Below, in pieces: positions 34,046-45,456 of a stretch of DNA of 64,000 nucleotides. Position 1 is the first letter of the stretch. Each line of letters opens with the position of its first letter. Source of the DNA: Branchipolynoe longqiensis (Eukaryota; Annelida; Polychaeta; Phyllodocida; Polynoidae); contig CM059192.1 in NCBI GenBank assembly GCA_030323885.1, forward strand, positions 186,001 to 250,000, written 5' to 3'. The position numbers and the translations under genes were made by a program. The notes under the pieces are model-generated. The model was not told where the DNA came from. It ran no database searches and saw nothing but the letters and a program-made list of their open reading frames with translations.

Positions 34046-35465
34046 CACTGCTACTGTCAACAAGCTGTCATAGTGCTGAGTGTACTGTCAGCGTACATTA
34101 CAGCAAGTCGGCCAATATCTAATACTGCAGCTGTCACAGTGTTGACTGTGCTGTCAGCGTACATGGCAGAAAGTCGGCCAATATATAGTACTGCAGCTGT
34201 CACAGTGCTGGCTGTGCTGTCAGCGTACATGACAGCAAGTCAGCCAATATATAATACTACAGCTGCCACAGTGCTGACGCTGACAGCATACATGACAGCA
34301 AGTCGGCCAATATTTAATATTGCAGCTGTCAACCAGCTGTCACAGTGCTGACTGTACTGACAGCATACATGAAAGAACAGTCAGTCAACTTCTAATAGCA
34401 ACTACTGTCAACCCACTGTCACTGTGCTGAGAGTGCTGTCAGCATACATGACAGAACAGTCAGTCAATGTCTAATAACATCTACTTTTAACCCACTGTCA
34501 CTGTGCTGAGAGTGTTGTCAGCGTACATGACAGAACAATCAGTCAACGTCTAATAGCAACTACTGTCAACCAGATGTCACTGTGCTGAGAGTGCTGTCAG
34601 CATACATGACAGAACAGTCAGTCAACGTCTAATAACAACTACTGACAACCACCTGTCACTGTGCTGAGAGTGCTGTCAGCATACATGACAGAACAGTCCG
34701 TCAACGTCTAATAACAACTACTGACAACCACCTGTCACTGTGCTGAGAGTGCTGTCAGCATACATGACAGAATAGTCCGTCAACGTCTAATAACAACTAC
34801 TGACAACCAGCTGTCACTGTGCTGACAGTGCTGTCAGCATACATGACAGAACAGTCAGTCAACGTCTAATAACAACTACTGTCAAGCAGCTGCTGTCAGC
34901 GTACACGATAGAACAGTCAGTCAACGTCTAATAACAACTACTTCAACTAGATGTCACTGTGCTGACAGTGCTGTCAGCATACATGACAGAACAGTCAGTC
35001 AATGTCTAATAAAAAACTACTGACAACCAGATGTCACTGTGCTGACAGTGCTGTCAGCGTACATGACAGAACAGTCAGTCAACGTCTAATAACAACTACT
35101 GTCAACCAGATGTCACTGTGCTGATAGTGCTGTCAGCATACATGACAGAACAGTCAGTCAATGTCTAATAACAACTACTGTCAACAGGCTGTCACTGTGC
35201 TGACAGTGCTGTCAGCGTACATGACAGAACAGTCAGTCAACGTCTAATAACAACTACTGTCAAGCAGCTGTCACTGTGCTGACAGTGCTGTCAGCGTACA
35301 TGACAGAACAGTCAGTCAACGTCTAATATCAACTACTGTCAACCAGCTGTCACTGTGCTGACAGTGCTGTCAGCTTACATGACAGAACAGTCAGTCAACG
35401 TCTAATGACAACTACTGTCAAGCAGCTGTCACTGTGCTGACAGTGCTGTCAGTGTTCACCTTCAG
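34046..35465 (+). repeat. 79-bp satellite grown from the EFCAB6-like stop region
   Basis: Unit CATACATGACAGAACAGTCA, GTCAACGTCTAATAACAACT, ACTGTCAACCAGCTGTCACT, GTGCTGACAGTGCTGTCAG, about 17 copies. The last coding bases AAGTCGGGCAACGTCTAACA and following 3'UTR form the first unit, so each copy repeats the stop codon context. Early copies differ more than later ones. Confidence 0.93.
35008..35013 (+). promoter_or_regulatory. Candidate polyadenylation hexamer AATAAA
   Basis: One satellite unit carries AATAAA where others read AATAAC, about 960 bases after the stop. ATTAAA at 35555-35560 just beyond the array is an alternative. Neither can be confirmed by sequence alone. Confidence 0.25.
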
Positions 35466-35749
35466 ACATCGTCCATAGTTGAGTCTGGAACACCGTGTGT
35501 GGCTGAACACAATCTGAAACACTAAACAGGAAATCAAGTTGGGCTTAATGTTTTATTAAATCAAATCAGCCTGCATGATATTACGCAAACAAGTGAGTAA
35601 CCCACACCAGGATTACGATTCGCACATTCGCGCTGTATACACGTGATTGCTACATCTTGACAGTTCGCACCTCGACATGTTGTGTCTATAATTCTGTGAT
35701 AATTCTGTAATATACATTTAACTTTCTAATCAATTATTTTATATTTGTT

Positions 35750-35915
35750 ATTTGACGCCGCCTCGAGCACATTGATTTTTGTCATCGGTTATTGGACGTC
35801 AAGCATATGGTCATTCTGACATATTTCTTCAGAGGAAACCCGCTGCCGCCACATAGGCTACGCTTTCAGATAAGCAGTAAGGGTGTTTTTATCTGCACTT
35901 TCCCACAGATGGGAC
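35750..35915 (+). mobile_element. Dispersed repeat with GAGCACATTGAT...CCCGCTGCCGCCACAT
   Basis: Matches 63867-64000 closely in the same orientation: GACGCC, GAGCACATTGA, TATTGGACGTCAA, CATATGGT, ACATATTTCTT, GGAAACCCGCTGC, CACATAGGCTAC. It ends TGCACTTTCCCACAGATGGG. I recall similar repeats from gastropod genomes; class uncertain. Confidence 0.75.
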
Positions 35916-36139
35916 AGTAATATAAATGAACCAGAACCCAAAGTCTCTGTTCATTTGGAATGTCAGTCGCAATTCTATTGTGTATGTTATTCGAGTGGAG
36001 ACTTTGATCTCCCTATAGCTATCAGTTCATACTTATACTTATACTATTATATTTAGATCATGTGACTGTGATAGACTTACTACGCCACTGATTATTTATT
36101 AATTTTGATATTGATAACCGAAAAATGTAGCCGCACAAA

Positions 36140-36480
36140 AATGTCAACATTTCCTGTCCAGGCTGTTGGTGTTGCTCTGTACTGTATTTAAAGGACTTGG
36201 ACTTGACTTGAAGGCTTGAAGGCTTGAAGGCCTGTGAACTGTGTCTGCTTTGCGTGTGCTGCTGGTGCCTTATCATGTCGGTATTGAGCTGTTATCTTAT
36301 CTAACCCCCCCCCCCCCCCACGTGGTGGGGTGTGACCTAGATCTGCCACCAGGTCGGCTGTGGTGGACCAGGAACAGTCAGACATGGCTCGTGCCTTTTT
36401 GTACCAATAAACCTCGGTTGTCAGAATCTTCTCGATGAGTTCTTTATTTGCATAGTTTGTTTAGTTCACACAAGGGGGCG
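36140..36480 (+). mobile_element. Possible solo LTR-like sequence
   Basis: Has a TATTTAAAGG box near 36185, then a C tract, AATAAA at 36406-36411 and a downstream GT-rich stretch, spaced like an LTR promoter and polyadenylation signal. No matching second copy or internal region in the window, so this is tentative. Confidence 0.3.
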
Positions 36481-36555
36481 CCTTCACCGTGACCTTCACC
36501 TTTTTTTTTTTTTTTTTTTTTTGGTCCATTAGTTGTTTAAGTGGGGGAAATTTCA

Positions 36556-37142
36556 GTCATAAGCCGTGTTTACACGGGAGAGTTAAATCGCTTCATATAA
36601 ATCGCCTGGCCTATTTCGCCTCACATTCGCCGTGTAAACGCGCCACTGAAGCGGATTAGGGCTGATTCGCTTCATATGATTCGCTTTATGTATACCGGGT
36701 CGCGAGGTGGTTTATGTGAAGCGATTCAGCTGGTTCCCGGGTGGCGATAGTGTAAAATAGCAGTGCTCGCCAGCTACAGGCTCAGCTGTAACTATCGCTG
36801 GTGCCCGGCAGTGTTAGGGACCGATTAGGCCGAAATCTATTGAATGTGATCATATTTAACAGAATTACATACTCAAATAATTAAATTTAATTAAATTAAC
36901 CCTAATTTCCAAGCAATATTAAGGTAGCTGCTACATTGGTGTCGTTATTCATATTGTGAATCGACGTATGTAAACTAAACAAATAGCAGTACTCGCCGGC
37001 TACAGGCTCCCCACTAAGGCTGCTGGTTCCCGGCGCCGACACACTTTCAAACTCGGTCCGTGTAAACGTGCCACTACATCGCTTCATATAAATCGATTTG
37101 CCTAATTCGCTTCACAATTGCCCATGTAAACACGGCTCATGA
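36556..37142. mobile_element. Fold-back MITE with GCCGTGTTTACACGGG termini
   Basis: Left end TCATAAGCCGTGTTTACACG GG, right end the imperfect reverse complement (CCCATGTAAACACGGCTCAT GA). The arms continue with inverted GCTTCATATAAATCG. The interior lacks a transposase. A relative lies at 44769-45340. Confidence 0.82.
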
Positions 37143-37400
37143 CGACTGGTCTTCCTCATTCCACTGCTGGTCGATAAAAAGCCCGAGCCTACACTTTTAC
37201 CGACCCAAGGGATTTTTTACCTCCATCACCAGCAACAGTCTCCCCTCACTCTGCCACCATGCCTGCTAAGAGGAACACCATTGCTGCTGCTGCTTCTGCT
37301 ACTGCTACTACTACTACTACTGCACGTATGGGCGGTATGAGAGCAACCGGCTTTTGATGACGCTGTAAGTTATACACAGCGGTGGAAATCCAAATTGGCA
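37143..37400 (+). mobile_element. Dispersed repeat with AAAGCCCGAGCCTACACTTT
   Basis: Shares ordered blocks with 52795-52965: GTCGATA(A/G)AAAGCCCGAG, CACTTTTAC(C/T)GACC, GGGATTTTT, GAGAGCAAC(C/T)GGC, GATGACGCT(G/A)TAAGTTA. The copy here contains an extra GCTGCTGCTTCTGCTACTGC run. Confidence 0.75.
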
Positions 37401-37524
37401 GAGCTGGGGCACGGGGAATCTAACCGCCGCCTTCCAGCGTCGCCCCAATTGTCGTCTGGCTACATCTGTCTTGGTTCGGGGTCACTGACGTTTTTTTCAC
37501 TGGCTTAAGTTGGGTTTTTTCACA

Positions 37525-37715
37525 AACCATATCCAACTCAGTCACATTATCGTGATACTGAACTAACCAGTCGTTGCCCTATCCCATTTATGCTAAGCGA
37601 CAGACCTAGGTAGCGACACATTATCAATAAAGTCATTGGTTTCACTTGGCTGGGAACTCCCGACCTTCCACACGGGAAATCTTCGCTCTATCGATTCGGC
37701 TACCTCGTCGGGCGG
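37525..37715 (-). mobile_element. SINE fragment, body without tail
   Basis: Aligns to the body and head of the SINE at 55103-55435 (CAGTCACATTATCGTGATAC, CCAGTCGTTGCCCTATCCC, CACACGGGA) but lacks its tail. Confidence 0.7.
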
Positions 37716-38029
37716 AGCTGTACCTGTCTTCAGGTCATACTGGGTTACATCCATTCACATATGTCATATAATCTAAGATGAACCAAGGTTTGCGGTATTG
37801 AGAAGAAAGAACAGGGATGCACTTTACACAATTCACGATTTACGTCAAACGATCAGCACCACGTGACCAGTGCCTCGTCGGCCATCATGGTTGGATAGAA
37901 AGTACAGCTATAACACTGCCAATGCGGCAGCCGGTGTTAATATCGCTTGGATTTTGGGTTTAATAGACCTATTTCATATTACGTCAGCATGGGTATTTAG
38001 GGCAGTGCATGCGCTGCTTGGCTGCAGGA

Positions 38030-38720
38030 CGACACACGGTCACACTGCAAACTCAATGGCCGTGAGCAATCTTCATACAGAAAAAAGTTAAATATCTCTA
38101 AAACTACACCACATAGAAACAAACCGCTTGGAAAACATACAGAAAACATGTTTAACAAGCAGATTATATTAAATTTATACGGTTAGGGTTCTCCATTTCT
38201 ATCAATTTTGAATAAAATAGACCTTTTGCACTGCACATATCGGCAAACTCAATGCATTGTCAATGGCCGTGAGCAATCTTTATACAGAAAAAGTTAAATA
38301 TCTCTAAAACTCTACCACCTAGAAACCAACCACTTGGAACACATACAGAAAGCATGTTTAGCAAACAGATTATATTAAATTTATAAGGTTAGGGTTCTGC
38401 ACTTCTATTAATTTTGAATAAAATCGACGTTTTGAACTGCGCCTACCGGCAAACTCAATCAGTCAATGCATTGTTAATGGCAGTGAAAAATCCCCCGTCC
38501 TGATATGACCTTAGATGTTGCTAGGACGTAAAACAACAACAAACAAACAAACATCATACAGAAAAAGTTAAATATCTCTAAAGCTACAGCACCTAGAAAC
38601 AAACCGCTTGGAACACATACAGAAAACATGTTTAACAAACAGATTATATTAAATATATAAGGTTAGGCTTCTGCACTTCTATTAATTTTGAATAAAATCG
38701 ACGTTTTGCACTGCGAGTTG
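38030..38720 (+). repeat. Three tandem copies of a 190-220-bp element-derived block
   Basis: Each block runs AAACTCAATGGCCGTGAGCA, AGTTAAATATCTCTAAAACT, CACCTAGAAACAAACCGCTT GGA, AACATGTTTA, TTATATTAAATTTATA, GGTTAGGGTTCTGCACTTCT. They are inverted relatives of the interior of the 17555-18267 element. A SINE tail has inserted in the third. Confidence 0.82.
38494..38553 (+). mobile_element. 5'-truncated SINE tail
   Basis: CCCGTCCTGATATGACCTTA, GATGTTGCTAGGACGTAAAA, then CAACAACAAACAAACAAACA. It lies inside the third 190-bp block, so it inserted after the block triplication. Confidence 0.88.
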
Positions 38721-40290
38721 TGTAGGTGAAGCTGATGTAGACGGCAATGCCGCCTTGTCACCAGAGCTGAGGCTGCGACGGTTGCTAGGTTACGCAACAC
38801 CATGGCAATGCATTCTGTGACGTACTTACTGAATGGCCCGGGGACTGATAGCCTGCTTTATTAAGGACCTTTAAAGTTACATAATCCGATGGTTTTGATC
38901 TTCCATATTTGTTAGGTAAATGTAATAAATTGGTTTATAATCTAATTTAGTTGAGTTGAAGTCACTTTTATTTTAAAGGGTTGACTTTGCAGATATGAAA
39001 ACATGCAGAATAAATTGTAGTATGCATGTCGAAGTGTTGGACATACACTTTGTTTATCACGTCTGCAACTATATATACATTATGTATATTTGATTTAATA
39101 TAAGGAGAGCGTCAGTCAAGTAATGAAAGCAGTCTTTGTCGCATCGCGACCGACAGTATGATATAATATTTGCTATTTGTTATAATACATATAATAAAAC
39201 ACTATATATAATTACGTACATTATAATACTATATTACATTTAAGTTTATGTTATATATTACATACATTCTGCACATTGCCCGATATGGAGGTTGAGGCCC
39301 GAGTGGCTGTTGGGTGTGTATTCACCGAGACTACTCAATACACAACTCAAGGCTCGACGCAATATTAGCACGATGAAGCGTTTATTAACTGACTGCAGCC
39401 TTCAAACAGTAACCGGCTTTACATGATTCATTAACACATAACCAGACATCAACTTCATCAAGGGGCCATATCGCACGGGTCCAGTTCCATGTCGACTTTA
39501 TCAGATTAGAAAGGCCGGCGACGGAGCAGCGGGGGGGGGGGGGGGGCACAACTTTCAGACATTCACTAAATACAGCGCCATGCGGGCAGCCATTGCCCCA
39601 CTGCCCCATTGCCCCACAACCCCACTGCTCTCCGGCCCCACAACCCCACTGCCCCATTGCCCCACTGCCCCACTGCCCCACTGCCCCACTGAGCGTCTAT
39701 TGGTTAGCAGGTTAGTACACTAATGCCGTGCTAACACGTGACCTTTGGCGCTGTTAAATAACTAGGTCATTAGGTCAACCTGTACACGTCCTGTCCACTT
39801 CCGGTGGACAGGTGAAAGACATGCGCGCATGCGCTGAGTGAGAACCGCCACCATGGGGTTACGGTGTCGTGTTTCTTGTTATTTATTAATACTTTGCACA
39901 TTGTTTGGTGAAGAGGCTGTGAGATCTGACCTCTCGCACCACGACTTGACCCGCCCACTTCTGCAGTGGGCTCACAGATGGAATAAAACACGATCAGAAT
40001 AAAACGCTACAAAACATCATATATATTTGTTTAGTATTGTAATCTCAGGTGGTACGCAGCTGCGTACCTGCGTACCTGCGTACCTGCGTACATGGAAGCT
40101 AGGTCCCTGAGGCTGGGCGGCCAACGTTGTATATACACGCAACGCAGGCAGATGAATGGACTGCAACAATGTGACATATATTGGGACCAATGTGATGGGG
40201 GCATAATTCTGGTGTACGGTCTGCATTCAAAATTATCATCATTCATATATTTAATATTTAGCTATCCTTGTATATATCAGCACCAGTTAT
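38721..40290 (+). other. Intergenic, no gene recognised
   Basis: 38870-38960 contains the GTTACATAATCCGATGG word of the dispersed AT-rich family. 39111-39160 is the inverted partner of 31745-31790. 39530-39546 is a G run, and 39585-39690 has about 12 tandem GCCCCACT-type units. No supported coding sequence. Confidence 0.6.
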
Positions 40291-40965
40291 TTATTTATGT
40301 GGATTTACATGTATTTATTATTTATTTATTATTTATTTATTATTTATTTATTATTTACTTATTATTTATTTCTGTGTATCATAACAATTGATTTATTCCT
40401 ATGCATATTCATGTATATATTATTGATCTATTTCTATGTATTTTCATGTATTTATTATTGATATATTTCTATGTATTTTCATGTATTCATTATTGATCTA
40501 TTTCTATGTATTTTCATGTATTTATTATTGATCTATTTCTATGTATTTTCATGTATTCATTATCGATCTATTTCTATGTATTTTCATGTATTTATTATTG
40601 ATCTATTTCTATGTATTTTCATGTATTTATTATCGATCTATTTCTATGTATTTTCAGGTATTTATTATTGATCTATTTCTACGTATTTTCAGGTATTTAT
40701 TATTGATCTATTTCTATGTATTTTCATGTATTTATTATCGATCTATTTCTATGTATTTTCAGGTATTTATTATTGATCTATTTCTACGTATTTTCAGGTA
40801 TTTATTATTGATCTATTTCTATGTATTTTGAGGTATTTATTATTGATCTATTTCTACGTATTTTCAGGTATTTATTATTGATCTATTTGAATGTATTTTC
40901 ATGTATATATTATTGATCTATTTCTATGTATTTTCATGTATTTATTATTTATTTACTACTTGTTT
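40290..40965 (+). repeat. ATTT repeats and 35-bp TATTGATCTATTTCTATGTA array
   Basis: First (TTATTTAT)n at 40290-40380, then about 16 units of TATTGATCTATTTCTATGTA TTTTCATGTATTTAT. AT-rich, with open frames in three units' phase that are artefacts. Confidence 0.93.
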
Positions 40966-41389
40966 ATTGCTGCATGTAACATCACCATGTATTCCATGTG
41001 CTCCGCCAGTTGGCAGACAAACCGCAGCCCTTTCCTTCATTCACCTTTCACTTTACGCCACGGTTCCCTTTAGATGCTGATCCAAGGAAAATAAATTTTA
41101 AAATGGAAAGAAATTAGCGAGAATTCTGTTATATAAAAAAGAAAGTTGTGCTGCATTCACAATTAGATGGTTGCTGGTGCATCGGTTTGTGTTCCCTGTC
41201 CATAAATAGATTCAAATACAGTTATTATAAATTATATGTACATTATATTCTAAATATTAGTACTACCAAATGGATAATTATTTTACAACAAATATTTTTT
41301 GCCACCACAGTTAATCATCACTGAATATAGAAGTTGTTTAATTGTTATCGATTGCTTCACGCTGATTATTGATTACTGATGGCATAATG

Positions 41390-42485
41390 TTAATTATTGG
41401 TTATTTGTCACTTTGGGTTGATTCTTCGTTAGTGATGGCTTCATATTGATTATTGGTGGTTTCATGTTGATTATTGATTATTGATGGCTTCATATCAATT
41501 ACTGGTTGTCAGTGGTTTCATGTTGACTATTGGTTATTGATGGCTTCGTATTGATTATTGGTTATTGATGGCTTCGTATTGATTATTGGTTATTGATGGC
41601 TTCATGTTACTGATTGAATATTGGTGGATTCATGCTGATTATTGGTTTTTGATGGCTTCATATTGATTATTGATTATTTATGGATCATGTTAATTATTGA
41701 ATATTGGTGGATCATGTTGATTATTGGTTTTGATGGCTTCGTGTTGATTATTGATGATTGATAGACCATGTCGATTATTGGTTTTTGATGGCTTCGTGTT
41801 GATTACTGCTTATTGATGGCTTTGTATTGATGATTTATTATTGATGGATTCATGTTGATTATTGGTTGTTGATGGCCTCGTATTGATTACTGATTATTGA
41901 TGGTTTTGTGTTGATTACTGATTATTGATGGTTTTGTGTTGATTACTGATTATTGATGGCTTTGTGTTGATTACTGATTATTGATGGCTTTGTATTGATG
42001 ATTTATTATTGATGGATTCATGTTGATTATTGGTTGTTGATGGCTTCATGTTGATTATTGATTATTGATGGCATAATATTGATAATTGGTTATTTATGTC
42101 TGCATGTTGATTATTGGTTGTTGATGGCTCGTGTTGATTATTGATTATCAATGGCATCATATTGATAATTGGTTATTTGTGTCTGCATGTTGATTATTGG
42201 TTGTTGATGGTTTCGTGTTGATTACTGCTTATTGATGGCTTTGTGTTGATTACTGCTTATTGATGGCTTTGTATTGATGATTTATTATTGATGGATTCAT
42301 GTTGATTATTGGTTGTTGATGGCTTCATGTTGATTATTGATTATTGATGGCATCATATTGATAATTGGTTATTTGTGTCTGCATGTTGATTATTGGTTGT
42401 TGATGGCTTCGTGTTGATTATTGATTATCGATGGCATCATATTGATAATTGGTTATTTGTGTCTGCATGTTGATTATTGGTGAGG
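41390..42485 (+). repeat. 29-bp TTGATTATTGGTTATTGATG GCTTCATG array
   Basis: About 37 units, with higher-order blocks: the stretch around 42000-42220 recurs at about 42285-42480 nearly intact. AT-rich, non-coding. Bases 40966-41390 to its left hold nothing I recognise. Confidence 0.92.
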
Positions 42486-42717
42486 GGATGTATACTCCTG
42501 TATTTGATAACTCAGAAGTCTTTGATGCAGCATCTGCAGGCCCGACTACTTCTGACCTCATTTAACGACACCTGCCCCAAAACGGCCAGCACACCTGCCC
42601 CAGTTTCTGGACAACCCCGGCTTGCTTTTTTTTGTCTCTCATTGACAGTTAACTTAAACGACGGGAAGACGAGCTGCTTGACACTGACGGGCGGCTTCAC
42701 GGTGTCGGTCCATGTCA

Positions 42718-42862
42718 TGGACTTTCACTGTGATTCGGAGAGACTTTGATGGAATGTCAACAATCGTATTTAGGCCTTGAACACACTGAGCGATTGTAAT
42801 GAGTACACCAACTTGTGACTGTACAATGTGGAGTTGTCATAGACATGCTACACACTTCACCA
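42718..42862 (+). repeat. 145-bp direct repeat, left copy
   Basis: TGGACTTTCACTGTGATTC through AGGCCTTGAACACACTGAGC to GTTGTCATAGACATGCTACA. The right copy is at 43711-43856 with about 10 differences. Both are followed by ACACATAGATCTATTACACA-type degenerate repeats. Confidence 0.9.
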
Positions 42863-43710
42863 ACTTACACATAGAGCTATTACACATTAACAACGTTACC
42901 GACTTGTGACTACGTACATTTAGATCTATTACACATAAACGATGGTACCAACTTGTGACTGCATGCACATGGACCTATAACAGAATAACGAGTGTATCGA
43001 CTTGTGATTGTATACATTTAGATCTATTACAGAATAATGATTGCATCAACCTGCATTCTCACTCAGAGCGGAGAGATTCATGTGTTGCTGCCTGCACCAC
43101 AATCGTATCCCTCACACATGTCGCAAACACAGGACAAAGCGATAGCACCAGTTTTAATTATCATATCAACATATATTTATAGTTAAAACTTGACAGTCCA
43201 AACGGGTCTATAGGTGATAACGGCCAGACACAGCTGGCAGACAGTGCTTAGAGTCGCTGACAGGTGGCGCCAGTGTGGCCAATACTGCACTACACAGGGC
43301 CAGTTAGATAGGATATAGTGAGTATACTAATTTACTATAATATAGGCAACTGAAGATAAGGTAAGCGTGATGCTACATATGTATAGGTTAAGCAGTTAGT
43401 GCCCGATATGAGCAATCAGCCTGAGGAGCTGGAGGGGCAGTTTTGCCTGAAGCACTGAGGTCGATAGCCATTCAGCGACAAACCCCAGTAAAAAGAAGCT
43501 ACGCGTTCACGAAGCTTTTAGAAGCGACAGAGTACCACCAGTGCCGGTTGAAGTTTACCCGTCCGACTGAGGCCAGCTCGGACTACACAATACCAGGATC
43601 TGCACAAACTGCGTGTCAGAGTTTGTATTAAAATTAGTGCCATTTCTTAGCAACTTGCTTTGAGTGTTTCCATGGAGGTGTGTATATCATTTAACCATAT
43701 TTACCCATGT

Positions 43711-43856
43711 TGTGGACTTTCACTGTGATTCAGACAGAATTTGATGGAATGTTAACAATCATATTTAGGCCTTGAACACACTGAGCGATTGTAATGAGTA
43801 CACCAACTTGTGACTGTACAATGTGGAGTTGTCATAGACATGCTACATACTGCACC
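43711..43856 (+). repeat. 145-bp direct repeat, right copy
   Basis: About 93% identical to 42718-42862, 993 bases downstream. The DNA between (42863-43710) includes short degenerate 50-60 bp units with CGACTTGTGACTGCATACAC, and 43195-43290 which is inverted relative to 33378-33485. Confidence 0.9.
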
Positions 43857-44084
43857 TTACGGTACACATAGATCTATTACACAATAATGATGGTAGCGAC
43901 TTGTGACTGCATACACATGAAGCTATTATACTAATGGAGGCACTGATTTGCGGCTATATGTGCAAAGCTTGGAAGGACTGACGCTTGTAGGGACTTGTAG
44001 CTGCGTACACTTAGATTTATATTGCCTGCGTTCACTCAGCCTCACTACTGGTACTAGTTGACAAGGGAAGCAAGGCCAACTAGA

Positions 44085-44765
44085 ATGACACCTTGTGTGA
44101 CTCATCACTACTTGTGTGACTCATCACTACTTGTGTGACTCATCACTACCTGTGTGACTCATCACTACTTGTGTGACTCATCACTACCTGTGTGACTCAT
44201 CACTACCTGTGTGAATCATCACTACCTGTGTGACTAATCACTACTTGTGTGACTCATCACTACTTGTGTGACTCATCACTACTTGTACACTGCCCCCTAG
44301 TGGTAGTTATAAGGCATAGTACACTGCCCCCTCGTGGTAGCCATAATACGTAGTACACTGCCCCCTAATGGTAGCCATAAGACGTAGTACACTGCTTCCT
44401 GGTGGTAGCCATAAGGCATAGTACACTGCCCCCTAGTGGTAGCCATAAGACATAGTACACTGCCCCCTAGTGGTAGTGGTAGGACATAGGGACCAAGTGG
44501 TAGCCATAATGCTTTGTACACTGCCCCCTAGTAGTAGCCATAAGGCATAATACACTGCCCCCTAGTGGTAGTCATAGGACATAGTACACTGCCCCCTAGT
44601 GGTAGGCAAAAGGAATAACACACTGCCCCCCGATGGTAGCCATGAGGTATTGTACACTGTCCCTAGTGGTAGCTGTAAGGCATAGTACACTGCCCCCTAG
44701 TGGTAGTTATAAGGCATAGTGTACTGCCCCCTAGTGGTAGTCATGTGGTGTAATGCACTGCCTCA
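44085..44765 (+). repeat. Two adjacent arrays: 19 bp and about 34 bp
   Basis: 44085-44285: TGTGTGACTCATCACTACT units, about 10. 44285-44765: GTACACTGCCCCCTAGTGGT AGCCATAAGGCATA units, about 14. The second unit's CCCCTAGTGG is a 10-bp near-palindrome. Confidence 0.92.
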
Positions 44766-44768
44766 TAC

Positions 44769-45340
44769 TGTCATAAGCTGTGTTCACACAGGGAAAAAGT
44801 AAAGCGATTCAGCCAAGGCGAATACTAGGAGTCAAATTAGCGGCCCGTTCACACGGGCAGTACTTGGGCCAGAAATCGAAATCTGCGCATGAGCAAGTCC
44901 AGTCTGACCAGCGCCAGTTTTCGGTTAGGCGACATCACCACGAGAGAGTGGGTTCGACCTAGATATGTATGTACTGAAACGTATTGGTTTGGAACGGTCA
45001 AAACTTCTGCTGGGCAGTGAAACCCTAAAAATAAATGATGAAAAAAATATCTGTGCCCAGCTAGCGGTTTCATAGACTAAATTATATAATATGCGCTTTT
45101 GATCGACCGGAAAGTGTGACCTCCTTAATCCGCCTCAGTGAGTCCACACGGGCAAAATAAATCAATTCACAGAAATCGACTCACGTAATCGTGGTTTACA
45201 GTATTGGGATCACAGAAATCGATTCAGCCCTAATTCGACTCAGACGCCCGTTCACACTCGAAATGTGCGTCGAACTAGGCAAGTCGATTTCTACGAATCG
45301 ATTTACATTGCCCGTGTGAACACGGCTACAGTTGTAGTCA
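44769..45340. mobile_element. Second fold-back MITE of the GCCGTGTTNACACGGG type
   Basis: Left end TCATAAGCTGTGTTCACACA GGG, right end GCCCGTGTGAACACGGCTAC with TCATGAG beyond. Internal AGTCCACACGGGCAA and GTTCACACGGGC sites make nested inverted repeats. It lies about 120 bases 3' of the cadherin stop. Confidence 0.8.
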
Positions 45341-45345
45341 TGAGG

Positions 45346-45351
45346 TTTAAT
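45346..45351 (-). terminator. Candidate cadherin polyadenylation signal ATTAAA
   Basis: The minus strand reads ATTAAA 106 bases after the TAG. No AATAAA occurs closer. Position is plausible for a short 3'UTR; not verified. Confidence 0.3.
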
Positions 45352-45456
45352 GCAGTGGTATATGATATACCGGCCCCAGGGGTAGTGACCAGGCCTACCA
45401 CGCGGCTTCCGTGGTGCTGAACCCACTGGCCCGACCCCCAGCGCCCCCTACAGGCG

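Noticed and set aside
37870..38091. 73-codon frame as a small gene
   Set aside because: Runs into the element-derived 190-bp blocks and resembles no known protein.
42477..42749. Overlapping 90- and 68-codon frames as a small gene
   Set aside because: Both strands open over the same bases, no similarity recognised, starts within the 29-bp array.
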